From Anthonomus grandis grandis (lineage: Eukaryota > Arthropoda > Insecta > Coleoptera > Curculionidae): 64,000 nucleotides of DNA. How positions within the stretch are numbered: position 1 is the first letter of the stretch; each line of letters opens with the position of its first letter. Below, piece after piece: positions 10,710-22,997 of this stretch. The position numbers were made by a program, and so were the translations under genes. Under the pieces are notes generated by a model. The model saw only the letters and a list, made by a program, of their open reading frames with translations. It was not told where the DNA came from and searched no databases. The DNA lies in contig NC_065554.1 of assembly GCF_022605725.1 (NCBI RefSeq), positions 2,003,100 to 2,067,099 on the forward strand. The letters are read 5' to 3'.

Positions 10710-13464
10710 ATTTCGATTTAATTCAAATTAAATTCACGAAGAAATCCAAAAATTAATAAATTATTATCAAAATAAAGGATCAATGTATTTATAACGTGAA
10801 AGATGGAAAATTTTGAGATTGATAGATAATTATTTATTGTGTACTATAGAAATGTTTTCAAAAATGATATGTTTACAGAACGTTTATAGAAACAAAAAAT
10901 ACTGATATAAAGACGCAAAAACCTTTCCGTTTACAATCTTTTTCAGGTTGTTTTTTTAAGGGCCAAACTGTATTTTTAAAAACATGCACTTTGTTTGATT
11001 AAACAACTTGAAAGGAAACTTCTCTGTTGTTTGAATAACTATCGCTGAACAAAAGAACATATCATGGTTCTTTTTAATTAAAATAAAACAATGATTTCTT
11101 TCTTATTTTTTTCTTCGAAACGGTTAATTTTATTGATAATGAACAAGAGTGCCATTTCTTTAATTTAAGGCTCAAGCTATCCATATTTATTATTTCAGAG
11201 TCTTTGTCATACAAAGTGTTCAAAATTAAAGTATTATAAAAAAAAGTAAAATAGACAAGGTAAATATGTTTCAAGGACTCCATTTTAAGAGGTTAGTAGT
11301 AGAGTAGTACTGATCACGTAAAATTTTTATTAAATTATACCAAGTGATCCGTCCACATTTAGTTTGTGAATCAAATAGTTGACATTTTTTCTTTTTATAA
11401 TATTTCTTTGTTTTTCTCTCCAAATTAAAACTACCGATAATTTAATTTTCTCTTTTTATTATAATCAATTTAATTAATATTTTCTAAGTCTTAACAGCAA
11501 CAAATCTGCGCGTGTACGATAGCCTTTAAATTTCCAAATTCCTTTGGTTTGTGCTGAACGGAGACCAGAGAGAAGACGACTTCCTTGTTAGCACTTTATC
11601 ATCCGCAACTGTTGTCTTAATCTTACCGCATCACAGATCTTGATTTAGTTATCAAACCCGCAATCACTCTTAGTGATTAAACCCGAATTAGAAGACCCAA
11701 GAAGTCCGGAGCAGACCTGCTAAAGCCGGATAAAGGCACCTTAAGGTAAGGATCTCTGTAAGGCTGATTTTTCGACCTTTCCACATTTACTTTTAATAAC
11801 ACAAGTACAGTCCACTTTGAATCTCTCACTGAATTGTCTAAATCCACCTTGTGCTTGACTAAAAGTATAAGTAACAATTAACAAAAAAAAAAGGGAAACA
11901 AAAGAAAAAGTTTGTTTTTCTTACCAGAACAACCACCAAGTACTTTAAAAATTATTCAAGAAAAGCTATGTATCTTTCTAGGGAGGACCTATAGGAATTC
12001 TTTTTATAGAAAAATTTCATATTATTTTTGTATTTTCTACCTGAATCCGATAAAATTTTCCACATTTTTCCGGGATATCCTGTATATGTATGTATGTGTC
12101 TAATTAAGCTCTACTAAGCTACAATTGAAGCCATATAGAAATTTATAATAATATAAATGATCTATTGAACACTGAAAGTTGACCTTTCCTTAAACATTCT
12201 GAATATGCCATTAATGAGCTTGGAGTTTGGTATTAAAATAATTTTTGAAACAGGACAGTACGGTGTCTTGGAATAGCAATTTTTTTGTTTATACCTATTC
12301 ACTGAGAAAATTCCAATTTTAAGTCATATCTAACATACCCAATGTCAGGAAACATTGCATCAAGTCACAGATGCTTAAAATTAAAGCTAATTTTTACATC
12401 ATTCACAAATATTTTTATGAAAATTTTAATAATAGAAAAAAGTTCAATACTGTTTTTGAGAATAATAACCGATATTCGTATCTGCCTGATTTTAAGACCA
12501 GCCCGTATAGAATATATAAGCTTTTACACTTTTTGGGCTCAAAAAAGTAATGTTGAAATATTTTTTTAACTGACTAGTAATAGTAATATTAAAACAAAAA
12601 AAAATATTTAAATTTTTTAAACAGCTGATCTAAAAGATCTAAAGAAGTCTAATTACACTCTACAAAACACAGCACGGTTCTCTAGGAACCAAAAATTAAA
12701 GGCATTTAATAAAATAAATGTAATTCCCATCCGCTGTTGCCTCTACCTGCAGGCACCAGGGGTGCTATAGCCCACTATGGTCTTTTACGAAACTAACGAT
12801 TTAATTAATATCTTAGTTGTGCCATCTATCGGAAAACATTTGAAAGCTAAAAGTCTAGTAGAGCTGCCAATTATGCCGCCTTATTATGTGGTCACTTTTA
12901 CATTTTGAATATCCACGACACTTACACTTTAATAACCGTAATGTTACAGTCAAAGTATTAATTGTATGTTTCATTTTTATCAAACTGTTTTTATGCATTA
13001 TCGCATTTTTAGTAGCTTTAACGTACAGAATACATAGCTTAGTTTTTTCCGGTCTTTTTTTCTTAACTAACTTTATTTTAAAAACTTAAAAAAAAATGTT
13101 AATGTAAAATTTATGGGACGATTAATCTTATAAGAGATATAATGTATGTACAAATCAAACAACTTTTTTAATTTTTTTAGTTTTGATGCTTTTTATATAG
13201 AAAAAAAATTATATTACTGAGATAGTATCTGCGTCGGTTTTTTTACGTAGCGTGTATTGTCATTAATAATTCATGACTGCTCAAAGTCATTGGCCATGAA
13301 ATACCATAGGTTTATTATTTAACAAAGGATTAAATTTATTTTATGTATTAAAATGTGCAATAGTTTATTTTTTATTGTAGGGCCATGTAGTAGTTAAATT
13401 GTTTGAGTAAAGAAGAGAAAATAAATATTTCAATCATAAATTTCTGTGTAAAAAATATCATATA
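10710..13464. other. Long stretch without a recognisable gene
   Basis: Mostly AT-rich. More complex, less AT-rich patches at 11500-11780 and 12720-12890 look like remnants of repeats, but show no recognisable motif. No frame longer than about 75 codons was judged real. Confidence 0.3.
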
Positions 13465-14197
13465 CAAGGTGTTACAGAATAAAATGCTGATCCCTAAGGG
13501 TGTTAATCCTTAGGTCATAAAAAAAAAGTTCAAATAAAGCTATGTCCTAAACTTCTTTTGAGCTAAAAGCGTGCTGAAAGTTGACACCCTTAGAATCAAA
13601 TACAGGAGTACCCTGTATGAATTTTTTTTTTAACTATTTAATAATAAAGTACCGCTAGAACTAGAATTGTTATACTGTAATGGTAAATTAATGTATGTAT
13701 ATTTATGTTTTTACATATTTTTTTAATAATAAATATATATTTTTTTACTAAGAAATTGATCATGCATAAAAATATTTTTTTTTCGCGGTAATCGCATGTC
13801 GGTCAAGAAATCAAATTTGCCCTAAAATGAAAAGGGATTATAAAACTAGTTTTTATTTTATGGAAAAACAGTGGCGTATATAATATTTAAAAAAAATATT
13901 TACTCTTCGTTTCTGCACGGCCGCCATTGGTTAAATTTTTTAAAAATCTCCTACCTCAAAAAATGGCTGTTGATACTGAGAGAGTTTGTGCTAAATTTGA
14001 TAAACATATCTAAGAAGTTAGAGTAGTAGTTACTAGTTATCTAAGAACCTTAAGATTTAATTACCCTGTGGCTCAAAAGTTAAGGGGTTTATGACACAGC
14101 TTTATTTGAACTTTTCTCTTAAAAGTATTAACGCCCTTATTCTTAGCATCTGCATCATCTTAGCGCCCGCATTAGCATCTTATTCTGTAACACCCTG
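13465..14197. mobile_element. Mariner-type MITE, 733 bp
   Basis: The ends are caaggtgttacagaataa at 13465 and its inverted counterpart ending ttctgtaacaccctg at 14197, each next to TA (13463-13464, 14198-14199). Similarity continues inward for about 130 bp; for example aaaagttcaaataaagct is matched near 14090-14110. There is no transposase. Terminal CAGGGTG-like bases and TA duplications match the other mariner-type elements in this window. Confidence 0.8.
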
Positions 14198-14509
14198 TAA
14201 AATTAATGAAGTATTAAATAATCTTCTTTTTTCATTGATTTAAACAAAAATATGTTAGGATTTTTAATTCACATTGTTGATTTTTCCAGAATTTTTGTAC
14301 ATATGAAAGTGATAAATATGTTAATTTATTAATAAAATAAATTAAAACTCCTATACGTTCCATATGTTTAACCCCTCATCACATCATTTCGGTATATATG
14401 GTACATTGTTCGCCTAGAAACGCAAAAGTCATTCTTAGTGAGATTATAATAAATGCAATAATGCTGACGACATAATGTAAAAAGCAATAAATATACAGCG
14501 TATAGCCGT

Positions 14510-14580
14510 ATATAGAAAATGTAACGTAACATTTTCCTGAAAATTTAGTAGCCATGGTAACAGATATCACAAACAATAGG
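14510..14580 (-). repeat. Repeat unit shared with 23364-23430
   Basis: The minus strand here carries atggctactaaattttcagg and the following 40 bp. The same order appears on the plus strand at 23364-23430 with few changes, both reading MATKFS then a YV-rich peptide. The second copy runs on to catcctgtat at about 23450, which looks like a mariner terminal repeat. Probably two fragments of one old element. Confidence 0.5.
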
Positions 14581-14689
14581 ACCTGAGTTTAGGGCCATTT
14601 ACTATAACTTTGGAATAAAATTCTTTCAGAAATACTTAATAACCTGATTGACAGCATGCAGAGACGTTACCAAGGTGTTGCTGTGCTTT

Positions 14690-15325
14690 TTATCATGAAA
14701 TTTGATGATTTTAAACAAACATTTCTATTTTGTAAATTACTTAGTTAACCATGAAAATGTCACAATGGTTTAATAAATGATAGTGACATTAAGTCAAAAT
14801 ATTAACATTGTGTCTTATGATCAACTTAATTAAAAAAAATTAAAGTTTATGGAGGCTATTTATTTTTAATGTTTTAAGCGAGATAAAAGCGAAATTAGAA
14901 AAGCGATAAATATATCCACCAGATAACGATTTTATAAAAATCAAGAGAATAATGCTGGTCATTTGGAAAATTTCCTATAATATTTTTTTTTATTTTACGG
15001 ATACGCGTGCGAACAAAGTATTTTGTAGTATAAATAAGCTATTTTTATCCGTTGGTTGTAAATCTAGATACAATGTGAAATTTTCTAAAATGTTCTTGCT
15101 ATTATTTGAAGATATAGTCCATCAAAAATAAATAGTCCCAGTAAAACATCATTTGTATGAATTACTCGTAGTAATTTTTCTTCTTTAAAATTTAGTTCAT
15201 TATACAACATAACGGTAATACTATAGCTAAAACTGCCACTGTCATAACTAAAATGTCATTGTCATTTAAACCATTGGTGATTTACAAAATAAAAATGTTT
15301 AAAATTATCAAATTTTACGAAAATA
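14690..15325. mobile_element. Inverted-repeat element, degenerate
   Basis: The segment 14692-14805 (with aaatttgatgattttaaac, tattttgtaaatt and caatggttt) is matched in inverted orientation at about 15200-15320 (ccattggtga, tttacaaaataaaaatg, attatcaaattt). Arms are about 110 bp with several differences. The centre has no coding signal. No target duplication was fixed. Confidence 0.45.
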
Positions 15326-16070
15326 GGTTTATTGTTGCTATATTTGCTATTGTTTATTTATTGCTATATTAAATGAAAGGTATTTTAACTGTCCATTCGT
15401 ATATAATAAGATATACAGTGTTACATTAAAAAAATAGACCTTTCGCAATTTTAGTAAATAAAATACAGGGTGTTTCAAAATTCACTACATATATTTTAAG
15501 GGCGTATTCCTGAGGTCAAAATAAGACTTTTTTTCCTATAAACATGGTCCTAAAATGCGCCCCCTTCAAGCTACAGCCATCGTCAGAAATGTAAAAAAAA
15601 ATCGATTTTTTAAAACTGTATCTACAGTTTTGCATCAAATTTAACAAAATTTGGAATACCCCCGTTAGCATTAAAACATTCTGCCACCCAATCTAGCCAT
15701 AGCCCCAAATTTTGGTCAATCGAAATCGATGTGGCTACTTTGAGTGGCGTAATGTTATTGTATGCGCTACATCAGGGGTCAGAATGTCGAGATGGTCGAG
15801 GCTTGAGGATGCACTTGTCCGCTAGAAGTGCGTTCGTTGGTTGCGTTTGAAAAGTTAACCTCAACTAGTTGGATTATAAAACCCAAAAAAATAATACGCA
15901 CTGTTTCGTAAGTAGGTAAGTAGTTTTATACATTATACCAAAGATACTAGATATACCTACACTATAGTTCGCCTATCTGTCATTTTAGTTTATCAATGGA
16001 AATTTATTTATAAATAAATTTTTATAAAAGGAGATAAGTATATATTCTTATTTGTTTTTTTTTTTTAGTT

Positions 16071-19000
16071 ATGTATTTTACTGTCACCACACAGGATTCA
16101 AAAGAGTTACCCCCTCAAATAATAAAAAAGGAAAATCAAAAAATTCGGATTGCAAAACAACTATTAAAATACATATGTATTAAAATAACAACGAAAAACA
16201 GTATCAAAAAGAATAAATTTGTTAAGGTTAGTATACTATTGACTATATATACAGAGTATAGGGCACCCCAATCGCCTCGGAGATTTTATGGCAGGAGGTT
16301 TAAATATTTTTTTGTTAGAATGTACAGTTTCGGTTCAGATTTTAAAAATCTGTTGATTTATACAAAGTGATTTGAAGATTTATTTTCAATGAACTAAAAG
16401 AAAATCTAAAAACGTTGGTTTTATTTTTTGTTGGCTTATGTGAAACTATTTTTTAGGATGGAATGCCAGCCATAATTGTTTTTACTATAATCACAACCAT
16501 AATTTGAATTCCGCCGAAGCACTTTCATATTTGCACCCCTGTAAGGATATATGAAAACAGTTTGAGGAATATTTTGAATGTGGCTCTGGCATACAAGAAG
16601 CAATGAACTACCACGAATCAAAACTTGAATTAAAATATGGACCAGAAAGTGCAGAACTAGCTAATTCTCAAATTAATCCCAAATATCGATCAGTGCAGTT
16701 TTGGTTTGAAGAATGGAGAACCAAAAATTTAGGACCGCGTTCAGGTGATGGTGTTGTACAAGCAAATTCCATACCAATAAAATAAAATAGAATGTAAAAA
16801 ATATTTTGAACATTTGTTTTATGTCCTATTGACATAAAGGGTTATTTATTTATAAGCTATTTTGCAGCAATAAAGTAGCAATTTATTGTACTAGTAAAAT
16901 AAAATACCTTTTAATTAAATAAAGCATAACTGTCACTGCCAATATCGCACCTTTTCACGTAGCACCACGTTAAAGTATAAACTACATAATATAAAATCCA
17001 TTCAAAAAAAGAATCGTACGTAAAATAATGTACATATGTATATAACGCATACATAAACAAGCTTCATTAACTCATCATTTTTTATCATTCGTTCAATAAA
17101 TACTAGTTATATAAATAGCTATTATTGTTTTAACCTTTTATATTTTAATGTACATACATATGTAATTCTTTACGACAGTACGTTAATTTATTTATGAATT
17201 TAAATATAATCAGTAAAATAATAAACAAATCAAAATAATATTATTCAAAACATAAAGTCTAAATTTATTTAAAATAGTTTTAAGAGTTTTTTTTAAAAAT
17301 AAACTCTTAAAACAAAACTAAATCTTGCTTTCTGATTAAGAACTGGCTTATACCTACATCCTACATATCGAGGGTCTAACGTCATATGGGGCGTATGCGC
17401 CAAAAAGTAAATTTTACAGGAGAAATTAAAAACATTTAATTAATTTATCATAAAAGTTTGAAATATGCCTTTTAGGGGTATATAAGAAAGTACATTTTTA
17501 CCTTTATCGAATAATTAAACATTTACGATTAATTAATTAAACGTTTTTCATCTCTCCTGTAAATTTTACTTTTTGGCTGATACGCCCCTCTGACTAAGTT
17601 AGATCCTTGATATTATTTAGTTTTATTACAACTTACGAGTAGGTAATTATAATAATAAAATTAATACAAAATCTAATTTCCTCAAAAAAAAGTTTTTCTA
17701 AAAATAAGTACCTATTTAGTTTTCAAAAACTGCATAGTGTTTTTTTTAGAAAATTGTTGAGAAGCAACAAGAGTTTCAATCAAAGGGGATAATTATAAAT
17801 TATTTAGAAAACCCATTTGCTCTCATAGTAGTAACTAAAATTATGCAAAGAGCACATAATTTGCCATTCGCCAAAGATATAGTATTTGTTGACAGTACAT
17901 CATCATGTGATTCACTAAATCATTGCTTAATGTTTTTACTGACACCTTGTCAAATTGGTGCAGTTTCTTTGGCAATAATTATAACCTCAGGACAGTCAGC
18001 AATCGATTATCAAGCAGGATTTGAACTGCTAAAGAACTCGGTGAAATTCATTTTGCGGGCAAAGGTTTCCGAAAATGTTTATGACTGATGACTCCAATTC
18101 TGAAAGATGGGCCTTAAAATCTAAGTGGCCCAATTCTAAAACTTTGCTTTATCGGTTCCATAAGTTACAAGCGGTATGGCGCTGGCTGTGGGGAAAAAAA
18201 CATGGTATTCCAGCAAATTATCGAAAAGAGTTTTATCAAAACTTTCATAATATTTTAGTAGCGTCTACAGAAGATAGAGCTAACGAGAAATTTAACTTGG
18301 CAATTTTAAATTCTGCTTCATTGCCAGAATGGCAAAAATATTTAATGGATAACTGGAACAGGAGGACAGATCGGTGTTTAGCCTATAGAGAGGCAACAAC
18401 CCACGGACATCAAACTAATAATTACAGCGAGATAAGGTTATTTAAAGATATCGTGCTTTCAAGAAATAAGGCATATAATGCAGTGTCCCTAGAGGACTTC
18501 TGTTGCACAGCAATGGAAGACTACTATCTGTGAAGACTAAGAAATTATATTTATCAGAGAGATGCGACATATAGGTTGCTTTTAAAAAGGTATGCTGGGA
18601 AAATTAAATACTTGCAGAAACAGGCCATTTCCCAGTTATCTAATACCCTATACTCTGTCTTGAGTGAAAATTCGGATAAAAAGTATGACGTTGATATTTC
18701 AAACGTTGAGTTTGCAGCTGTGAAGTTGGACGGCTAGGCTCTTTTTGTAAACACCAGGGTGGAGTTCTGCATTATTTTCAAAAAGCATCTTTAAATACTC
18801 CAAGTTTTAGTGTCGAATCAAGGTTTTTAATGACTTAGCTAACTTTTGGAGAGAATGTCCAATAAAAGGATTTTTATATGCCATTTACATCTACAAATCA
18901 AAACATGACTGAACGAGTGGGTGAAGCTGACGAAAATTTGGCTACTGATGTAAACTTAAATAATGGTTTAATGTCGGAAAATAATATTAATGATCACCAA

Positions 19001-19085
19001 ACATTAACTGACCTTCAGCAAAAGAAGAACATTAGTGAGGATCAGTTTACCTCACTTATTATTTTAATGAAACAAAACCATATAA
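16071..19085 (+). pseudogene. MULE transposase with SWIM zinc finger, frameshifted
   Basis: Exon pieces: 16071-16226 (ending KNKFVK), intron 16227-16456, then 16457-16785 with FYYNHNHNLNSAEALSYL and ESKLELKYGPESAELANSQ. After a ~1-kb intron-like gap, coding resumes at the acceptor before 17750. The catalytic core reads IVFVDSTSSCDSLNH (first Asp, 17871 on) and FMTDDSNSER (second Asp, 18078 on), then FHKLQAVWRWLWGKKHGIP and HGHQTNNYSE. The SWIM finger at 18715-18785 reads CSCEVGRLGSFCKHQGG with all Cys/His present. A frameshift near 18060, a TGA at 18531-18533 and another frame change before SWIM break the protein. MULE transposases cut and join DNA in the nucleus. The C-terminal part near 18878-19085 runs into piggyBac sequence. 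Confidence 0.85.
17366..17614. mobile_element. Palindromic MITE, ~250 bp, inside an apparent MULE intron
   Basis: The arms are gggtctaac, then caaaaagtaaattttacagg at 17374-17422, and the inverse at about 17555-17610. The centre is AT-rich with no coding. It lies in the non-coding gap (16786-17749) of the MULE transposase, so its insertion would have been tolerated by splicing. No target duplication was resolved beyond the AT-rich flanks. Confidence 0.75.
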
Positions 19086-19597
19086 AATTTGGTACCACTG
19101 CACCACAAATAATAGTTGATTACAATTAAACTAAAGGTGGGGTTGATACAGTGAACAAGATGTGTGTGGCCTATGATTGTGCCAGAGTTACTCGTCGCTG
19201 GCCAATGGTTATATTTTTTATGCAACTTAATATAGCTTGAATAAACTCCTTCGTTATTGTCAAGAGCAATTCAAAATATATGGATGATACACCTCGAAGA
19301 ATATTTCTGGAGAATCTTGGTATGCAGTTACTAGACGGACACATACGACGAAGAGCTTCTAATAATCGGATACCACGTACCATTAGACTTCGCCTTAGAG
19401 AAATTTTACATTTACCACTGCAGGAAGAGTTACCCAAACCAGAAACCGCAAACATAAAACGACGCTGCTTTTATTGTGATAGAAAGAAAAATAGACCAAC
19501 GAGATTTAGGTGTGCATACTGTAACAAACCTATTTGTTTGGAACATGCCAACTACATGTGTAGTGACTGTATGGCTGGTGAAAGTGACGAAGATTGA
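19086..19597 (+). pseudogene. PiggyBac transposase, C-terminal fragment
   Basis: The frame reads PQIIVDYN, a TAA, then TKGGVDTVNKM, CARVTRRWPMVIFF, RRIFLENLGMQLL and the cysteine-rich end CFYCDRKKNRPTRFRCAYC with CMAGESDED. This is the end of the DDE_Tnp_1_7 domain plus the C-terminal cross-brace zinc finger of piggyBac transposases, which recognises the terminal repeats. About 70-75 percent of a normal ~550-600-residue protein is missing upstream. A stop replaces a residue after LNIA. The fragment continues directly from MULE coding sequence with no spacer. Confidence 0.9.
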
Positions 19598-20620
19598 CGA
19601 TATTATTTTAGTCAGAGTTAAGTTTTATTTTTGTTTTTTGAAATTTAATCATCTTTTGCTTTTGTTGAAAGTTTGTTAGAAGTTCTGTTTTTGTTTTTGA
19701 TAATTATATGTTTCGATTCTGTGATTCTTACAATTTAAAAATTGTTATTTTTTATTAAAGATTCTCTGGGCTTTTGGATTTCAATAATTTACCTTCAAAA
19801 TGTGTAAATATATTTATATTTGATGTGTTTATATATTTCCACCAAGACTAATATAATTATACACGATTTTTGATAATTTTTCACCGAAAAAAAGATATGC
19901 AGAGTTTGAGTCCGACGTTAGTATTTATGTCACATAAGTCCTCGTTAGTACCGGAAGGTTAATTACACCATAACACTTGTCATAATATTAAGGGTCAATA
20001 TTTTAATTATTAATTACATTTATAAATCTCCCTGTCTCTTCTTCCTTGTGAGATTTTCTTTCAGGTTTATAGGTATAGTGCTTCTAGTAATTTCCTGTTT
20101 TCTTGGTCATCGGGATTTTCTTATCCATCTGGGATAAAACAGGTGGCGCTTTATTTTATCAAACTCTTGTTGAATCCACGCCACTCTACCAAAGTGGTTA
20201 GTGCTAGTCGGCTTCCCTTTAAGAAGATCCCCTGAGCCGTCACCTCTATAGTCTATAGTAAGTCTCCCTCCTTCCATTGGTTCCCTTGTACCCATTTTCT
20301 AACCCTCACTTCCCATTTTTCCTTCCTGTTATTAACCATCCGTCCATTCAAATTTCATTTAATCCAGGTAAATAAGATAAAGTATTAAATTGTTATTAAT
20401 TATAATTATTAATTATTATTTCTTTATTTATATTTAACACCTTGCTTAAAAATGTAATGTCATTTCACAATGTGTAATTTAATTTATATTCTCTAGTCTA
20501 TTTCTATGGATAGCAATTTAATTAACATAAAATCTATCTTTCTGAATACAAAAATCAATATAAATATTTTAACATCAAACATATTGTTTGTTAATTATAA
20601 TAGATATCCTCTGCGTCGAA
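19598..20620. other. 3' flank of the piggyBac fragment, within the MULE
   Basis: At 19945-19962 the sequence taccggaagg is followed by TTAA, a plausible 3' terminus of the piggyBac element (TTAA is its invariant target site). The rest to 20620 is partly less AT-rich (20030-20340). A minus-strand peptide there with TSTNHFGRVAWIQQEFDK was not recognised. Confidence 0.4.
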
Positions 20621-21282
20621 AACATTCTGCCACCCAATCTAGCCCATACAAAAACATTATGCCACTCAAAGTAGCCACATCAATTTTGATTGGCCAAAAT
20701 TTGGGGCTATGGCTAGATCGGGTGGCAGAATGTTTTAATGCCCCCCCCCGTTATTTTAGGCGGTCTATTTACTCTTCATCTTAAAAAAGGCGTAAAACTA
20801 ATTTTAAGGGGTAAGCTGAGGGGGTGCAAACTTTTGACGGCCAAAATTTTATGTACGCATATATTTTTTTTAAACTAAGCTACACCAGAATATGGGCCAT
20901 ACAAATATCTGAATTTTATGTCTTTTGCATTTTTTTGATAATACGAATAGTTTTAGAGAAAATCACCGATTAATAAAAGGCTACCAATAACGTATTAATT
21001 AAAATTTAAACAGATAATAATAAGTAGTAGGGTGTGACTATTTGTTTTAGGACATTTTTTAAGCGGCACGGCATTTAACAATAAATAGGTAGACTGGTTT
21101 GGCTATTGTTGAAACTTTGTTATTGAGGTTTTTTTCAATAAATTGATGAACAATTATTTACATTAAAGAATGACGGTTTATAAAAATACAAAAATTGGTT
21201 AAAAAATTATTTAACATTTATTAACATAATAATTAATTATTTTTTAAATAAACAACAAACTTCCAAGAAACAAATATTTTTT

Positions 21283-22293
21283 TTATAAAAAGTGCTCGAA
21301 ATGCGCACCCCCCGCTGCAATACAAGCCTCCATTCGTCTTCTCATAGATTGTCTTACTCGCTCTAAAATTCCGGGAGTATTTCTTATTTTTTCAAAGGCA
21401 TCAATAATTCTTTGCCTTAGGACCTCGAGCGAAGGCACTTGACCAGGATTATAGACGAGGCTTTTTACATATCCCCAGAAAAAAAAATCCAAAGGATTGC
21501 AGTCCGGGAAGCGTGGCCACCAACCAATTCATCTTTCAGGAAACACACAGTTCAAATAGTCATGCACTGTTATACGGAAATGAGGGGGGGGCACCGTCAT
21601 GCATAAACCACATGTTCGCTCGCACATTTAAAGGTAGGTACTAAAATTCTAGGAAAAAAGAAAGGACCAATTAACTCATCTCCCATTAAACCTGCCCATA
21701 CATAAAGGCTAAAGTGCTTCTGGTGGTGAGATTGCCTAATTTCGTGCGGATTCTCTGCTGCCCAAACATGCACATTGTGAAAATTCACCAACCCTTCCCG
21801 CGAAAAATGAGCTTCGTCTGTGAATAGAATACTTGATAAAAAATTATTATCTCTCGCGCATCTCTGAAGTAACCACCTTGCAAACTGTAAGCGCCTTGGG
21901 AAATCTTGAGGTAGCAAAGCTTGAACTCTTTGAATATGGTATGGATACAAGCTATTTTCGTGCAAAACCCGCCAGAGAGTTGCATGAGAAACATCCAAAT
22001 TCCGAGCTATTTGTCGGGTGCTTAGGCCAGGATCGTCGTCGATGGCATTCAAAATTTGTGCCTCTGTCATTGGATTTCGTGCTTGTTGCGGTCTGCCTGC
22101 ATTGTTCCTGGGGGTCCGAAAACTACCGTTTTCCGATGCCGATGTGACTCTGAAAATGTTCGTACATTCGGGAGTCGGCGATTAGGAAACCTTAACTGAT
22201 ACAATCTTTGAGCTTCATACGCGTTACCATCAGCAAGACCATAAACAAATGGATGTCTGTAAGATGTTCGAATTAATAACGTTCATTTTCCAT
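21283..22293 (-). pseudogene. DUF4817/DDE_3 mariner-like transposase, degraded
   Basis: From ATG at 22293 the minus strand shows the DUF4817 start (YGLADGNAYEAQRLYQLRF after a frameshift), then helix-turn-helix STRQIARNLDVSHATLWRVL and HENSLYPYH. The catalytic domain has FTDEAHF (first Asp), HDGAPPHFRITVHDYL (second Asp, about 21600-21560) and PLDFFFWGYVKSL (third Asp nearby). It ends GGAHFEHFL at 21283. Length is about 330 residues, normal for the family. Frameshifts near 22240, 22100 and 21600 and a stop after FPER make it inactive. It cuts and pastes DNA at TA. No intron interrupts the HENSLYPYH junction, unlike the copies at 44326 and 53748. Confidence 0.9.
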
Positions 22294-22997
22294 TTTAGCA
22301 ATGTTAGGGTTTAGAAATAAAACATGGGAATAAAAACTACACTTTAAAACTAAAACGGGAAGTAAACTACAGGAATTAAACAAAGTCAACAATGACAGTA
22401 AATTTATTTTAACCAAATGTCAAGCAAGTTAAAAAATGTCTAAAACAAATACTCACAGCCTACTACTAAAACCTTAAAAATAAAAATGTCAACAATTGCG
22501 AAACACAGCCTACTTCCTAAATTTTTTCTTTGATTTTTAATTTACGATATTGCTATCCTTTTATTCACCGGCGATTTTCTCAAAAACTAATAGTCGTATG
22601 AAAAAGATGCAAGAGACCAAAAATTTAATATTTTGTATGGTCTATTTTTTGGTGTAGCTTAATTTTTTTAAAAATGTATGTACACATAAAATTTTGGCCG
22701 TCAAATGTGTGCACCCCCTCAGGTTACCCCTTAAAATTAGTTTTATACCTTTTCTAAGATAAAGAGTAAATAGACCGCCTAAAATAACGGGGGTATTCCA
22801 AATTTCGTTAAATTTGATGCAAAACTGTAGACACTTAGAGTAGAGTTTTAAAAAATCGATTTTTTTACACTTCTTGCGATGGCTGTAGCTTGAAGGGGGT
22901 GCATTTTAGGACCCATGTTTATAGGCAAAAAAAGTCTTATTTTGACCTCAGGAATACGCCCTTAAAATATATGTAGTGAATTTTGAAACACCCTGTA

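Larger units (their letters stand above)
15668..20741. mobile_element. MULE (Mutator-like) element nested in the mariner terminal repeat
   Basis: The ends gcattaaaacattctgccac at 15668 and its exact inverted form ending at 20741 bound terminal repeats of about 145 bp. The 9-bp motif cccccgtta lies directly outside both ends (15659-15667 and 20745-20753), with three extra C on the right. A 9-bp duplication and long terminal repeats are typical of MULEs and agree with the MULE transposase inside. The terminal repeat also folds on itself: 20621-20646 is the inverse of 20710-20737. Confidence 0.85.
15466..22995. mobile_element. Mariner/Tc3-like element, host of a nested MULE
   Basis: The left end cagggtgtttcaaaattc at 15466 and the inverted right end at 22995 are each flanked by TA (15464-15465, 22996-22997). 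The terminal repeats are about 430 bp. The left one is split by the MULE, running 15466-15667 and then resuming at about 20745-20975; the right one is about 22565-22995. Without the MULE the element is about 2.45 kb, a normal size for the group. Its transposase is at 21283-22293 on the minus strand. Confidence 0.9.

Noticed and set aside
12886..13089. Hydrophobic 67-codon frame as a small membrane protein
   Set aside because: T-rich DNA readily encodes Leu/Phe/Ile strings; no start context, homology or splice evidence.
20107..20295. Minus-strand 62-codon frame within the MULE
   Set aside because: No motif recognised and no splice context; not supported as a gene.
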